Assembly (NCBI RefSeq): GCF_027923555.1
Contig: NZ_AP025523.1
Coordinates: forward strand, 2,980,484 to 3,044,483
From: Vulcanimicrobium alpinum
GTDB taxonomy: Bacteria; Vulcanimicrobiota; Vulcanimicrobiia; Vulcanimicrobiales; Vulcanimicrobiaceae
Reading direction: 5' to 3'
Length of the DNA stretch: 64,000 bases
Part shown: positions 1 to 8,055 of the stretch, one piece after another
Position numbering within the stretch: the first letter of the stretch is position 1
Layout of the letters: every line of letters begins with the position of its first letter
Notes under the pieces: model-generated
Database searches by the model: none
Told to the model about the DNA's origin: nothing
The model's input: the letters and a program-made list of their open reading frames with translations, nothing else
Program-made: the position numbers and the translations under genes

Positions 1-60
1 GCTGACGCGGGTGACGGAACGACGGGTGCAGGATGCGCGCGGCGCCGCGCGGACGTATGC

Positions 61-972
61 ATGCGAATGCCGTTGCGAGATTTGACCGGCTACGGTGCGA
101 CGCCGCCCCATCCTCGCTGGCCCGGCGGCGCGCGCGTCGCGGTGCAGATCGTGATGAACTACGAAGAAGGCTCCGAGTACACGATCGGGGACGGCGACGG
201 GATCTCGGAAACGTACCTCACCGAAGTCCCCGGCGCGACGCTCGGTCCCGGTGCGCGTGACCTGATCGTCGAATCGATCTACGAGTACGGCAGCCGTGCC
301 GGGTTCTGGCGGCTGATGCGGATGTTCGGAGAGCGCGGCATCCGGATCACCGTCTTCGGCGCCGCGCTCGCCCTCGAGCGCAATCCCGCGGCGGCGGCGG
401 CGATCCGCGCGGCGGGCTATGAGGTGTGCTCGCACGGCTGGCGCTGGATCAGCTTTGCCGGGATGGACGTCGACGAAGAACGGGCGCAGATGCGGCGCGC
501 GATCGCGTCGCTCACGCAGACGATCGGCGAACGTCCCTACGGCTGGTACTGCCGCTACGCGCCGAGCGACAACACGCGCCGGCTCGTGGTCGAGGAGGGC
601 GGCTTTCTCTACGATTCGGATGCGTACAACGACGATCTGCCCTACTGGACGCGCGTCGAGGGCAAGCCGCACCTGGTGATTCCGTACACGCTCGACAACA
701 ACGACATGAAATTCTCGGTCGCACCGGGTTTCACGTCGGGCCAAGGCTTCTTCGCGTATCTGAAGGATGCGTTCGACGTGCTCTACCGGGAGGGTGCGAC
801 GCAGCCGAAGATGATGTCGGTCGGACTGCACACGCGACTGGCCGGCCGGCCCGGCCGCGCCGCCGCGCTGGAGCGGTTTCTCGATTACGTGCTCGGCTTC
901 GACGGCGTGTGGATCGCGCGCCGCGTCGACATCGCGCGGCATTGGATCGCGACCTTCCCGGCGCCGGCATGA
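61..972 (+). CDS. puuE: Allantoinase, polysaccharide-deacetylase type (PuuE)
   Basis: This 303-residue protein has the length and pattern of PuuE, the cofactor-independent allantoinase that opens the allantoin ring to allantoate. It belongs to the polysaccharide deacetylase (NodB) fold rather than the metal-dependent amidohydrolases. Recognisable stretches are the N-terminal [20 protein letters not shown], then [22 protein letters not shown] near residue 125 and [18 protein letters not shown] near 160, all typical of PuuE. The ATG at 61 is followed by a second in-frame ATG at 67, so the first two residues are uncertain. Its stop overlaps the next start (ATGA), so it is co-transcribed with a purine deaminase and an allantoate hydrolase. 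The 60 bases upstream hold no recognisable gene. Confidence 0.93.
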   Translation: MRMPLRDLTGYGATPPHPRWPGGARVAVQIVMNYEEGSEYTIGDGDGISETYLTEVPGATLGPGARDLIVESIYEYGSRAGFWRLMRMFGERGIRITVFGAALALERNPAAAAAIRAAGYEVCSHGWRWISFAGMDVDEERAQMRRAIASLTQTIGERPYGWYCRYAPSDNTRRLVVEEGGFLYDSDAYNDDLPYWTRVEGKPHLVIPYTLDNNDMKFSVAPGFTSGQGFFAYLKDAFDVLYREGATQPKMMSVGLHTRLAGRPGRAAALERFLDYVLGFDGVWIARRVDIARHWIATFPAPA

Positions 973-1982
973 ACCAACTCGCGTTCGCACTGCCGAAGGC
1001 GGAGCTACACCTCCACATCGAGGGGACGTTCGAGCCGGGCTTGATCTTCACGCTTGCCGAGCGCAACGGCGTGCAGCTGCCGTATCCGAATGTCGACGCG
1101 CTGCGCCGCGCATATGCATTCACCGATCTGCGGTCGTTTCTCGACGTCTACTATGCGGCGATGGCGGTGCTGCGCACCGAACGCGATTTCACGGAGCTCG
1201 CCGACGCGTATCTGTCGCGCGCCCGAGAGCAGGGCGTGGTGCACGTCGAGATGTTCTTCGATCCGCAGGCGCACACGGCGCGCGGAATCCCGTTCGCGAC
1301 GGTGATCGACGGGCTGTGGGAAGCGGTGCGGACCAGCGAGGCGCGGTTCGGGATCAGCGCGTCGCTGATCATGTGCTTTCTGCGCGACCAGAGTGAGGAG
1401 TCGGCGTTCGCGACGCTCGACGAGGCGCTTCCGTACGGCGACCGCATCGTCGCCGTCGGCCTCGACTCCGCCGAAGTCGGCCACCCGCCGTCGAAGTTCC
1501 GCCGCGTGTTCGAACGGGCGCTGGCGGAAGGCTGGAAGACCGTCGCGCACGCGGGCGAAGAAGGGCCGCCTGCGTACGTGTGGGAGGCGCTCGATCTTTT
1601 GCGCGTCTCGCGCGTCGATCACGGCGTCCGTTCGCTCGAGGATCCGCGGCTCGTGGCGCGGCTGCGTGACGAACGCATCCCGCTCACCGTCTGCCCGCTC
1701 TCGAACGTGAAGCTGCGGGTAGTCGACACGCTCGCCGATCACCCGCTGCGGCGGATGCTGGACGAAGACCTCGTCGTCACGGTCAATTCCGACGATCCCG
1801 CGTATTTCGGCGGGTACATCGGGACCAACTACGCCCAGGTCGCGCAGGCGCTGCACCTCGACGATGCTGCGCTGCTGACGTTGGCGCGCAACAGCTTCGA
1901 AGCGTCATTCATCGACGTGCGCACGCGAGACGCGTACCTGGCGCGCGTCGACGCCGCCGTGCCGGCGCACCGGTGCAGGTAA
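969..1982 (+). CDS. Adenine/adenosine deaminase (adenine deaminase-like)
   Basis: A 337-residue member of the adenosine deaminase superfamily. The HLHIEG metal motif is at residues 14-19, followed by [17 protein letters not shown] and a C-terminal [12 protein letters not shown]. The last signature, with tyrosine and phenylalanine after the DDP, is characteristic of the adenine deaminase branch, which hydrolyses adenine to hypoxanthine, rather than true adenosine deaminases. That makes adenine the likelier substrate, although sequence alone cannot exclude adenosine. The start at 969 overlaps the puuE stop by four bases. The 3' end overlaps the next gene by ten bases. It feeds hypoxanthine into the xanthine dehydrogenase encoded farther downstream. 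Confidence 0.88.
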   Translation: MNQLAFALPKAELHLHIEGTFEPGLIFTLAERNGVQLPYPNVDALRRAYAFTDLRSFLDVYYAAMAVLRTERDFTELADAYLSRAREQGVVHVEMFFDPQAHTARGIPFATVIDGLWEAVRTSEARFGISASLIMCFLRDQSEESAFATLDEALPYGDRIVAVGLDSAEVGHPPSKFRRVFERALAEGWKTVAHAGEEGPPAYVWEALDLLRVSRVDHGVRSLEDPRLVARLRDERIPLTVCPLSNVKLRVVDTLADHPLRRMLDEDLVVTVNSDDPAYFGGYIGTNYAQVAQALHLDDAALLTLARNSFEASFIDVRTRDAYLARVDAAVPAHRCR

Positions 1983-3196
1983 CGCAGGCCCTCGCCGAGC
2001 TCGCGACGCTCGGCGCGACCAGCGGCGGGATCGACCGCGGGCTGTTCACGCCGGCCGAGCATGCGGCGCGCACGCGGTTCGCCGCGTGGGCGCGCGCCCT
2101 CGGTGCCGACGTCACGCAGGACCGCTGCGGGAACGTCTTCGCACGCATCGCTGGCAGCGAGCCGGGGCTCGCGCCGATCCAATGCGGCTCGCATCTCGAC
2201 ACGGTGAAGGACGGCGGCGCGTACGACGGCGCCTACGGCGTCGCCGGCGGCCTGGCCGCGCTTTCGATGATCTTGACGCGCGGCGCACGCACGCGGCACC
2301 CGCTCGAGGTCGTCGCGTGGGCCGGCGAAGAGGGGAGCCGCTTTCCGGTGGGGACGCTCGGCAGCGCCGTCTACGCCGGGCTGATCCACTACGCGGAGAT
2401 CGCCGAACTGCAAAGCGCCGACGGCGAGCCCTTCGCGGATGCGTTCGCCGGACCGTCGGGCGCGCTCGCCGGCGTCCCCGTGCGCGAGACGAACGTGCCG
2501 CCCGCGGCGTACGTCGAACTGCACATCGAACAAGGCCCCGTCCTCGAGCGCGGGGGCGCGCGGCTGGGGATCGTCTCGGCGATCGCCGGGCAGCGGCGCT
2601 ATGCAATCACCGTGAGCGGCACGGCGGGTCACGCCGGAACGGTTCCGATGCGCGATCGCGCCGATGCGCTCGCGGCCGCCGCCGAGGTGGTACTCGAACT
2701 CGAACGAAGTGCGCGCGCGATCGGCGACTGCGTCGCGACGATCGGCACGATCGCCGTCGAACCGAACCAGGCCAACGTGATCCCCGGCGTCGCGCGCATG
2801 CGCGCCGACGTCCGTTCCGGCGATGACGCGACGATCGAACGCATCGCCGCCGCCCTGTACGATGCGTGCACGCGGATCGGCGAACGGCGCGGTGTCGGCA
2901 TCGCCGTCGACGAAACCGAACGCCGCGCCGCGGTCGCGATGGATGCCGCCGTTATCGAGACGGTACGCGATGTGTGCCGTGCGCTCGATCCTGACGCGTT
3001 CGTCCTCACCAGCGGCGCCGGACACGACGCGATGTGCGTCGCGCGGGTCGCGCCCGCCGGGATGATCTTCGTGCCGAGCGCCGGCGGCCGCAGCCACGTC
3101 GGCGAGGAGCATACGGCTCCCGCCGACCTCGAACTCGGCGTCGAGGCGCTGGCGAACGCGCTGGTCGCACTCGACGCTGCGTTCGCGAAGAACTGA
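1973..3196 (+). CDS. Allantoate amidohydrolase-like M20 hydrolase
   Basis: A 407-residue M20-family metallohydrolase of the allantoate amidohydrolase / N-carbamoyl-amino-acid amidohydrolase group. Metal-site motifs appear in order: GSHLDTV near residue 70, [20 protein letters not shown] near 122 with the catalytic Glu, and [10 protein letters not shown] near 185. [10 protein letters not shown] lies near the C-terminus. Allantoate amidohydrolases release ammonia and CO2 from allantoate to give ureidoglycine. The position directly after allantoinase argues for that role, but ureidoglycolate amidohydrolase or carbamoylase activity is possible in the same family. The start is GTG at 1973, inside the end of the deaminase gene, indicating translational coupling. 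Confidence 0.88.
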   Translation: MQVTQALAELATLGATSGGIDRGLFTPAEHAARTRFAAWARALGADVTQDRCGNVFARIAGSEPGLAPIQCGSHLDTVKDGGAYDGAYGVAGGLAALSMILTRGARTRHPLEVVAWAGEEGSRFPVGTLGSAVYAGLIHYAEIAELQSADGEPFADAFAGPSGALAGVPVRETNVPPAAYVELHIEQGPVLERGGARLGIVSAIAGQRRYAITVSGTAGHAGTVPMRDRADALAAAAEVVLELERSARAIGDCVATIGTIAVEPNQANVIPGVARMRADVRSGDDATIERIAAALYDACTRIGERRGVGIAVDETERRAAVAMDAAVIETVRDVCRALDPDAFVLTSGAGHDAMCVARVAPAGMIFVPSAGGRSHVGEEHTAPADLELGVEALANALVALDAAFAKN

Positions 3197-3221
3197 CGCG
3201 CCGCGGCGGGAAAGACCGGCC

Positions 3222-3590
3222 ATGCTCTTCTTCATCTGCGGCTCCGCGCTGCGCGGCCAACCCGATCACGCCAACCTCGGCACGGCACGGTTCGTCCGCG
3301 AAGCGAAGACCGCACCGATCTACCGGCTCCACTCCGTGAACGACCAGCATCCCGGGATCTACGAGGTGGCGGACGGCGGCGTCGCGATCGCGGGCGAGAT
3401 CTACGAGATGACCGACGCGCAGCACGCGCACCTCATCGCTACCGAACCGCCCGACCTGTACGAAGCGCCGATCCGCCTCGACGACGGCACGTCCGTCTCC
3501 GCGATGATCTACCCGCGCGAACTCATCGAAGCCCGCGGCTTCCGCGACATCTCCGAATACGGCGGCTGGGCGGCGTACAAGTCACGCTGA
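3222..3590 (+). CDS. Stand-alone allophanate-hydrolase C-terminal-like protein
   Basis: A 122-residue protein beginning MLFFICGSALRGQPDH and ending DISEYGGWAAYKSR, the pattern of the gamma-glutamylcyclotransferase-like domain found at the C-terminus of allophanate hydrolase (AtzF) and as free proteins in ureide gene clusters. In AtzF this domain finishes breakdown of the allophanate-derived N-carboxycarbamate. The role of free versions is less certain, and the amidase half of AtzF is absent here. It lies 25 bases after the allantoate hydrolase gene and is probably the last gene of that operon. The final codons and stop (TCA CGC TGA) are contributed by a copy of the dispersed palindromic repeat. 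Confidence 0.8.
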   Translation: MLFFICGSALRGQPDHANLGTARFVREAKTAPIYRLHSVNDQHPGIYEVADGGVAIAGEIYEMTDAQHAHLIATEPPDLYEAPIRLDDGTSVSAMIYPRELIEARGFRDISEYGGWAAYKSR

Positions 3591-3677
3591 GCTCGTCCAA
3601 GCGCAGCCCGCTCCTTCCCGCAATGCGCGGGTCGTCGAGACACGAACGCGTCCGCGCTTCGACAAGCTCAGCGTGAC
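3581..3677. repeat. Palindromic repeat, locus 1 (two inverted arms)
   Basis: Two inverted 22-bp arms lie at 3581-3602 (a variant with GAGCTCGTCC) and 3656-3677 (a perfect copy of the other orientation), separated by about 53 bases. They sit between two convergent genes. Transcripts of either strand could fold into a long hairpin, so a bidirectional terminator is a reasonable guess. The left arm provides the stop codon of the gene ending at 3590. Confidence 0.85.
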
Positions 3678-3704
3678 GGAGGGTCGCGAGACCGGCGAGA
3701 ACGT

Positions 3705-4511
3705 TCAGCGCGCGACGTTGTGTGCGAACGCGAGCATCGCCCCGTTGAAAACCGCGGGCCGCTGCAGCGGAGCGAAATGGCTGACGCCGGGAAGCACGAG
3801 CAGTTCGGCGTTCAGGATCGTACGGGCGAGACGGTCGATATGCGAGCGATGAATGAACTCGTCGCGTTCGGCATGGACGAGGGTCATCGGCACGCTCGCC
3901 GCTGCGAGCTCTGCGGCCGAACAATTCGGTTTCCGCCGCATCATCGCTGTCACCGCGCCGACAAACTGCCGGAACCCTTCGGGCGCCGGAGAGAGCGCGG
4001 CAAAGTCTCGCGCGTGGCGCGCGAAGCAGCGGTCGATCAACGGACTCGCATCGAATGGGTCTTTCGCTCCGCTCGGGTCGAGATTCGCGCCGAAAAAGAA
4101 CAGACCGGCGACGCGCTCCGGCGCGCTCTTTGCGAGAAACCATCCGATCGTTGCGCCGTCACTCCAGCCGACGATCGCGGCCGTCGCGATGCTGCGTGCG
4201 TCGAGCACGGCGCGGACGTCCGCGGCCATTCGGGCGTACGCGTACGAGCGGCCGTCGGCGGAACTGCGGCCTTACCGGCGGCTGTCGATGACGACGGTGC
4301 GATACCCGTGTGCGACGAGGGCGGGAACCTGGTAGCCCCAGTTTCCGCTGTGCCCGAGGCCGCCGTGCAGCAGAACGACCGCCGGGCCGTCGCCGTATGC
4401 GGCGTGCCAGATGCGGGCCCCGTCGTGTTCGGTGTACGCAACGTCGCCGTCGGCGGGCAACGGTGGGGCGCCCTCGGCTTCGAATCGGATCAGATCGTCG
4501 TCGGTGTTCAC
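3705..4511 (-). pseudogene. Alpha/beta-hydrolase interrupted by one in-frame stop
   Basis: The N-terminal piece (4511 down to 4275) ends RTVVIDSRR and holds the oxyanion-hole motif LLHGGLGHSGNW. An in-frame TAA at 4274-4272 follows. The same frame then continues without shift as GRSSADGRSYAYARMAADVR and the nucleophile elbow VGWSDGATIG, through to NGAMLAFAHNVAR at 3705. Related alpha/beta hydrolases run straight through this point (DSRGHGRSS-type), so a single substitution, for example TAC or CAA to TAA, explains the break. It may be a true nonsense mutation, an assembly error or, less likely, readthrough. It lies 30 bases downstream of uraH on the same strand, so it belonged to the urate operon. 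Confidence 0.8.
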
Positions 4512-4540
4512 TGGTTCGCTTTCGGTTGCGTGCGCGAGCG

Positions 4541-4873
4541 TCAGCTTCCGCGGTACGTCGTGTAGCCGAACGGCGAAAGCAGCAAGGGGACGTGATATCG
4601 CTCCGCCGTTGCGTCGACCGAAAACCGCACGGGGATCTCGTCGTAGAACGGTACGTCGCCGCGAGCGCGAACATACGGGCCCGCCGTGAATACGAGCTCG
4701 TAGGTTCCGGCCTCGAGCGGCTCCGGCATTCCGGCGCGGCCGTCGGCGTCCGTCACTGCACTCGCGACGTGCATCCGGTGCTCGCCGAACAGCCGGTGCA
4801 GCGCGACGGAGATTCCCGGCGCGGGGACGCCGCGAGCGAGGTCGAGGACGTGTGTCGAGAGCATGGCGCTCAC
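4541..4873 (-). CDS. uraH: 5-hydroxyisourate hydrolase (transthyretin-like)
   Basis: A 110-residue transthyretin-related protein that hydrolyses 5-hydroxyisourate, the product of urate oxidation, to OHCU. Family landmarks are the N-terminal LSTHVLDLARGVPAPG, the central AGPYVRARG and the C-terminal YHVPLLLSPFGYTTYRGS, which ends in the YRGS tail that distinguishes the hydrolase from hormone-binding transthyretin. There is no signal peptide, so it should be cytoplasmic. It lies 22 bases downstream of puuD, whose product makes its substrate, in a minus-strand operon uraD-puuD-uraH. Confidence 0.95.
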   Translation of the reverse strand: MSAMLSTHVLDLARGVPAPGISVALHRLFGEHRMHVASAVTDADGRAGMPEPLEAGTYELVFTAGPYVRARGDVPFYDEIPVRFSVDATAERYHVPLLLSPFGYTTYRGS

Positions 4874-4895
4874 GCGGCGCGCACTCCGGTGCGAC

Positions 4896-6086
4896 TCATT
4901 GGAGGTGGGCTCCCGCGGCGATCCATGCGCCGAGCGTTGCGCGCTCGGCGTCCGTCATCCCGGTGACGTTGCCCAGCGGCATCGCGTGCGAGCGCACTGC
5001 CTGCGCCTCGATCCGCTGCGCGTTGGCGGCGATCCGTTCGGGCGTGTCGAGCTGAACCCCCATCGGCGGGCTGGTGACGCCCGCCTGCGTCGGCGATGCC
5101 GCGTGGCAGACCGCGCAGCGCTGAGCGACGATCGGCGCGACTTGCGCGAAGGCGACGGGCGCCGCAGCGGGCTGCGGGCGCGGCGCGATCGCGACGGCGA
5201 CGGCGGCGAGGACCGCGGCCGCCACCGCGGGGAGCGCGACGACGATCCGTCCGCGATGGCTCAGCACGAAGAACCGCCGCACCAGGACGCCCGCCGCGCC
5301 GATCGCGAGCAGGACGAGCCAGCCCCACGGCCCGGCATAGACCATCGGATAATGCGCGCTGATCATCGCGAAGAGCACGGGCAGCGTGAAGTAGGTGTTG
5401 TGGACGGAGCGCATCTTCCCGAGCTCGCCCAGTCGCGGATCGGGGATCTCGCCGGCGCGGAGCTGTGCAACGACGCGCTGCTGCCCGGGGATGATGATGA
5501 AGAACACGTTGGCGACCATGATCGTACCGAGCATAGCGCCGGCATGCAGCGCAGCCGCGCGCGGCGCGAAGACGTGAAAGAGCGCGTACGTCACCACGAC
5601 AACGTACGCACCGATCGCGCTCCACAGCAGCGTTGGACGCGACGCGAAGACGCGGCAGATCGCATCGTAGACCAGCCACCCCAGCGCCAGCGTCGCGATG
5701 CTCACCGCGATCGCGAGCGGCGGCGCGATGTCGAGCACGCTGCGATCGATCAGCAGCGATTGCGCATCGGCCCAGTAGACGATCGCGAGCATCGCGATGC
5801 CGGAGAGGAACGTCGTGTACGCTTCCCATTTGAACCAGTGCAGATCGCGGCTCAACGGTTCGCCGGCGGGTCCGGTCGGGAACTTCTGATTGTGATAGAA
5901 TCCGCCGCCGTGCACGGCCCACAGTTCGCCGGCGACGCCGCGCTCGGCGTCGCGCGGATCGCTCGGCGGCGTGAGATGGTTGTCGAGCCAGACGAAATAG
6001 AACGATGCGCCGATCCAGCTGATTCCGGCGATCAGATGCGTCCAGCGTGCGAGCAGGCTCAGCCATGAGAGCACGTACGCGCTCAT
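4896..6086 (-). CDS. puuD: Membrane-bound urate hydroxylase with cytochrome c domain (PuuD)
   Basis: A 396-residue protein with eight or so hydrophobic segments in its first 310 residues (starting LLARWTHLIAGISWIGASFY) and a C-terminal cytochrome c domain. The heme motif CAVCH is at residues 324-328 and the likely axial Met in SHAMPLGN is near 369. This matches PuuD-type urate oxidases. They oxidise urate to 5-hydroxyisourate at the membrane and pass electrons to a cytochrome, so unlike soluble uricase they make no hydrogen peroxide. The start overlaps the uraD stop by four bases. Activity implies c-type cytochrome maturation elsewhere in the genome. Confidence 0.93.
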   Translation of the reverse strand: MSAYVLSWLSLLARWTHLIAGISWIGASFYFVWLDNHLTPPSDPRDAERGVAGELWAVHGGGFYHNQKFPTGPAGEPLSRDLHWFKWEAYTTFLSGIAMLAIVYWADAQSLLIDRSVLDIAPPLAIAVSIATLALGWLVYDAICRVFASRPTLLWSAIGAYVVVVTYALFHVFAPRAAALHAGAMLGTIMVANVFFIIIPGQQRVVAQLRAGEIPDPRLGELGKMRSVHNTYFTLPVLFAMISAHYPMVYAGPWGWLVLLAIGAAGVLVRRFFVLSHRGRIVVALPAVAAAVLAAVAVAIAPRPQPAAAPVAFAQVAPIVAQRCAVCHAASPTQAGVTSPPMGVQLDTPERIAANAQRIEAQAVRSHAMPLGNVTGMTDAERATLGAWIAAGAHLQ

Positions 6087-6598
6087 CCGCGCACCGCGTC
6101 GTGAAGCCGCAGCCGCGCAATCTTCGCGATCTCGGCCAGCGCAGTCGCGATCTCGACGTCGCGGTCGTTGCGCGTGCGCGCGCGCAACCCGGCGAGGATC
6201 GCCGCTTTCCGATGCTCGCGCACGCAGATCACGAACGGAAAACCGAAGCGTTCACGGTAGGCGGCGTTGAGCGACGTAAACGTCGCGATCTCGCTGTCGT
6301 CGAGCCGGTCGAGCCCCGCCGACGCCTGCTCTGCGCGCGAGGCGTCGCCGAGCCTGCCGTCGCGGGCGGCCGCGCCCACGAGGTCGGGATGCGCGGAGAT
6401 CAGCGCGATTTGCGCGGAGCGCGGCGCGGCGTCAACGGCTGCGCACATCGCGCGATGCAGCGCTTCGACCGACGCGAACGGACGCTGCGCTACGACCGCG
6501 CGCGGAATCCACGGCGAGTCCTCGAAGATGTGCGCGAGCAGCGCGACGAAGCGCGCGTCGCCGGCCGCGTTGAGCTCGGCGAGATCGATCGCATTCAT
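6083..6598 (-). CDS. uraD: OHCU decarboxylase
   Basis: A 171-residue 2-oxo-4-hydroxy-4-carboxy-5-ureidoimidazoline decarboxylase, the third enzyme of urate breakdown, which yields S-allantoin. Visible family features are the N-terminal IDLAELNAAGDARFVALLAHIFEDSPWI (written here only as a landmark for residues 3-30), the catalytic-His segment LISAHPDLVG near 66, LNAAYRERFGFPFVICVREH near 112 and EIATALAEIAKIARLRL at the end. The ATG at 6598 is chosen because it begins the conserved N-terminus; the reading frame is open far upstream only as antisense of the divergent deaminase gene. It is first in the uraD-puuD-uraH operon, with only about 12 bases between it and the divergent deaminase start. 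Confidence 0.93.
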   Translation of the reverse strand: MNAIDLAELNAAGDARFVALLAHIFEDSPWIPRAVVAQRPFASVEALHRAMCAAVDAAPRSAQIALISAHPDLVGAAARDGRLGDASRAEQASAGLDRLDDSEIATFTSLNAAYRERFGFPFVICVREHRKAAILAGLRARTRNDRDVEIATALAEIAKIARLRLHDAVRG

Positions 6599-6599
6599 C

Positions 6600-6605
6600 G
6601 GAGGT
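6600..6605 (+). promoter_or_regulatory. Ribosome binding site pointing to an ATC start
   Basis: GGAGGT with a five-base spacer (CCGCC) before ATC at 6611. No standard start codon lies at a usable distance: ATT at 6593 is upstream of it, and TTG at 6623 is 17 bases past it. Confidence 0.6.
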
Positions 6606-6610
6606 CCGCC

Positions 6611-7972
6611 ATCTCCACGCTCTTGGTGCGCGACGCCGCGCTCCTCGCCACGTTCGACGACGCCGGCCGCGAGATCGCCGGCGGTTCGCTGCTCGCCCGC
6701 GACGGCGTCATCGAGGCGGTCGGTGCGACGCGCGATCTCCCCGCGCACGCCGACCGCGTGATCGAGGCGCGGAACCTCGTCGTCCTGCCGGGTCTGGTCA
6801 ACACCCACCATCACTTCTACCAGACACTCACCCGCAACATTCCCGCCGCCCAGGACGCGAAGCTCTTCGACTGGCTCGTAACCCTCTATCCTCTTTGGGC
6901 GCGCATGGACGCCGAAGCCGTCCGCTCCGCGACCGCGATCGCGATCGCCGAATTGCTGCTCTCCGGCTGCACCACCGCGAGCGACCATACGTATCTGTGG
7001 CCCAACGGCGCGCGGCTCGACGATCAGATCGAGGTCGCGCGCGCGATGGGCGTGCGGTTTCACGCCGCGCGCGGCTCGATGTCGATCGGCCGCTCGCAGG
7101 GCGGTCTCCCGCCCGACGCCGTCGTGGAAGACGAGGACGCGATCCTCGCCGACGGCGCCCGCCTGATCGACGCCTATCACGACCCGTCGCGGCACGCGAT
7201 GACGCGCGTCGTCCTCGCGCCGTGCTCGCCGTTCTCCGTCTCGCCCCGCTTGATGCGCGAGACGGTCGCGTGCGCGCGGCGGCGCGGCGTGCACGTCCAC
7301 ACCCATCTCGCCGAGACGCGCGACGAACAGGACTATTGCCTGCAACGCTTCGGCCGCCGTCCGGTCGAACTGGCCGAGGAGTTGGGCTGGACCGGCGACG
7401 ACGTGTGGCACGCGCACATGGTCCATCCGTCGCCCGAGGAGATCGTGCGCCTCGGGCGCACGCGCACGGGCGTCGCGCACTGCGCGACGTCGAACATGCG
7501 GCTCGGCTCGGGTATCGCGCCGCTGCGCGCGCTCGTCAACGCCGGCGCACGGGTCGGGCTCGGCGTCGACGGCTCTGCCTCCAACGACGGCTCGCACCTG
7601 CTTGCCGAGGCGCGGCAAGCGCTGCTGCTCGCGCGCGTCCACGATGCCCCCGGCGCGTTCTCCGCGCGCGAGATCCTGCGCGTCGCGACGCGCGGCGGCG
7701 CGTCCGTGCTGGGACGCGACGACATCGGTGCGCTCGCGCCCGGAATGTGCGCCGACATCATCGGCGTGCGGCTCGATACGCTCGCGATGGCCGGCGCCGC
7801 CGTCCACGATCCGCTCGCCGCGCTCGTCTTCACCCAGCCGGCGGGCGTCGACGTGAGCATCGTCAACGGACGCGTGCTCGTCGACGGCGGCCGCCTCGCC
7901 GGCATCGATCTCGAGACGCTGATCGCGCAGCACGCGCGGATTGCGCGCGCGCTGACGGCGCAGTCACGCTGA
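6611..7972 (+). CDS. 8-oxoguanine/guanine-type deaminase (amidohydrolase)
   Basis: A roughly 453-residue amidohydrolase of the guanine/8-oxoguanine deaminase group. Motifs in order are NTHHHFYQTLTRNIP (the HxH metal site, with the extended text typical of 8-oxoguanine deaminases), VHVHTHLAETRDE, VWHAHMVHPS and GVDGSASNDGSHL. It would deaminate 8-oxoguanine to urate, or guanine to xanthine, and so feed the flanking urate genes. The start is unclear. There is no ATG or GTG at the conserved N-terminus. A strong GGAGGT at 6600-6605 lies five bases before ATC at 6611, whereas TTG (6623) and GTG (6626) are too far and would shorten the first strand. The stop codon falls in the palindromic repeat. 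Confidence 0.88.
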   Translation: MSTLLVRDAALLATFDDAGREIAGGSLLARDGVIEAVGATRDLPAHADRVIEARNLVVLPGLVNTHHHFYQTLTRNIPAAQDAKLFDWLVTLYPLWARMDAEAVRSATAIAIAELLLSGCTTASDHTYLWPNGARLDDQIEVARAMGVRFHAARGSMSIGRSQGGLPPDAVVEDEDAILADGARLIDAYHDPSRHAMTRVVLAPCSPFSVSPRLMRETVACARRRGVHVHTHLAETRDEQDYCLQRFGRRPVELAEELGWTGDDVWHAHMVHPSPEEIVRLGRTRTGVAHCATSNMRLGSGIAPLRALVNAGARVGLGVDGSASNDGSHLLAEARQALLLARVHDAPGAFSAREILRVATRGGASVLGRDDIGALAPGMCADIIGVRLDTLAMAGAAVHDPLAALVFTQPAGVDVSIVNGRVLVDGGRLAGIDLETLIAQHARIARALTAQSR

Positions 7973-8055
7973 GCTTTCGTCGTCACGCGGAGCTTGTCGA
8001 AGCGCAGTCGCTGACGTGCACGGAACGGGCGACGCTTCGACAAGCTCAGCGTGAC
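7963..8055. repeat. Palindromic repeat, locus 2
   Basis: Three arms: a partial copy at 7963-7976, a forward arm with one substitution at 7982-8003 and a perfect inverted arm at 8034-8055. The locus lies between convergent genes. It supplies the TGA stop of both the plus-strand deaminase (7970-7972) and the minus-strand molybdoenzyme (8048-8046), each of which ends in Ser-Arg. Confidence 0.85.

Noticed and set aside
33-260. Possible gene overlapping the start of the allantoinase gene
   Set aside because: Arg-rich shadow frame without domain resemblance; the overlapping frame encodes an intact PuuE.
6083-7933. Very long open frames opposite to real genes (for example antisense to the deaminase and molybdoenzyme genes)
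   Set aside because: They are shadows caused by high GC at third positions, rich in Arg and lacking any family signature; the opposite strands carry recognised enzymes.
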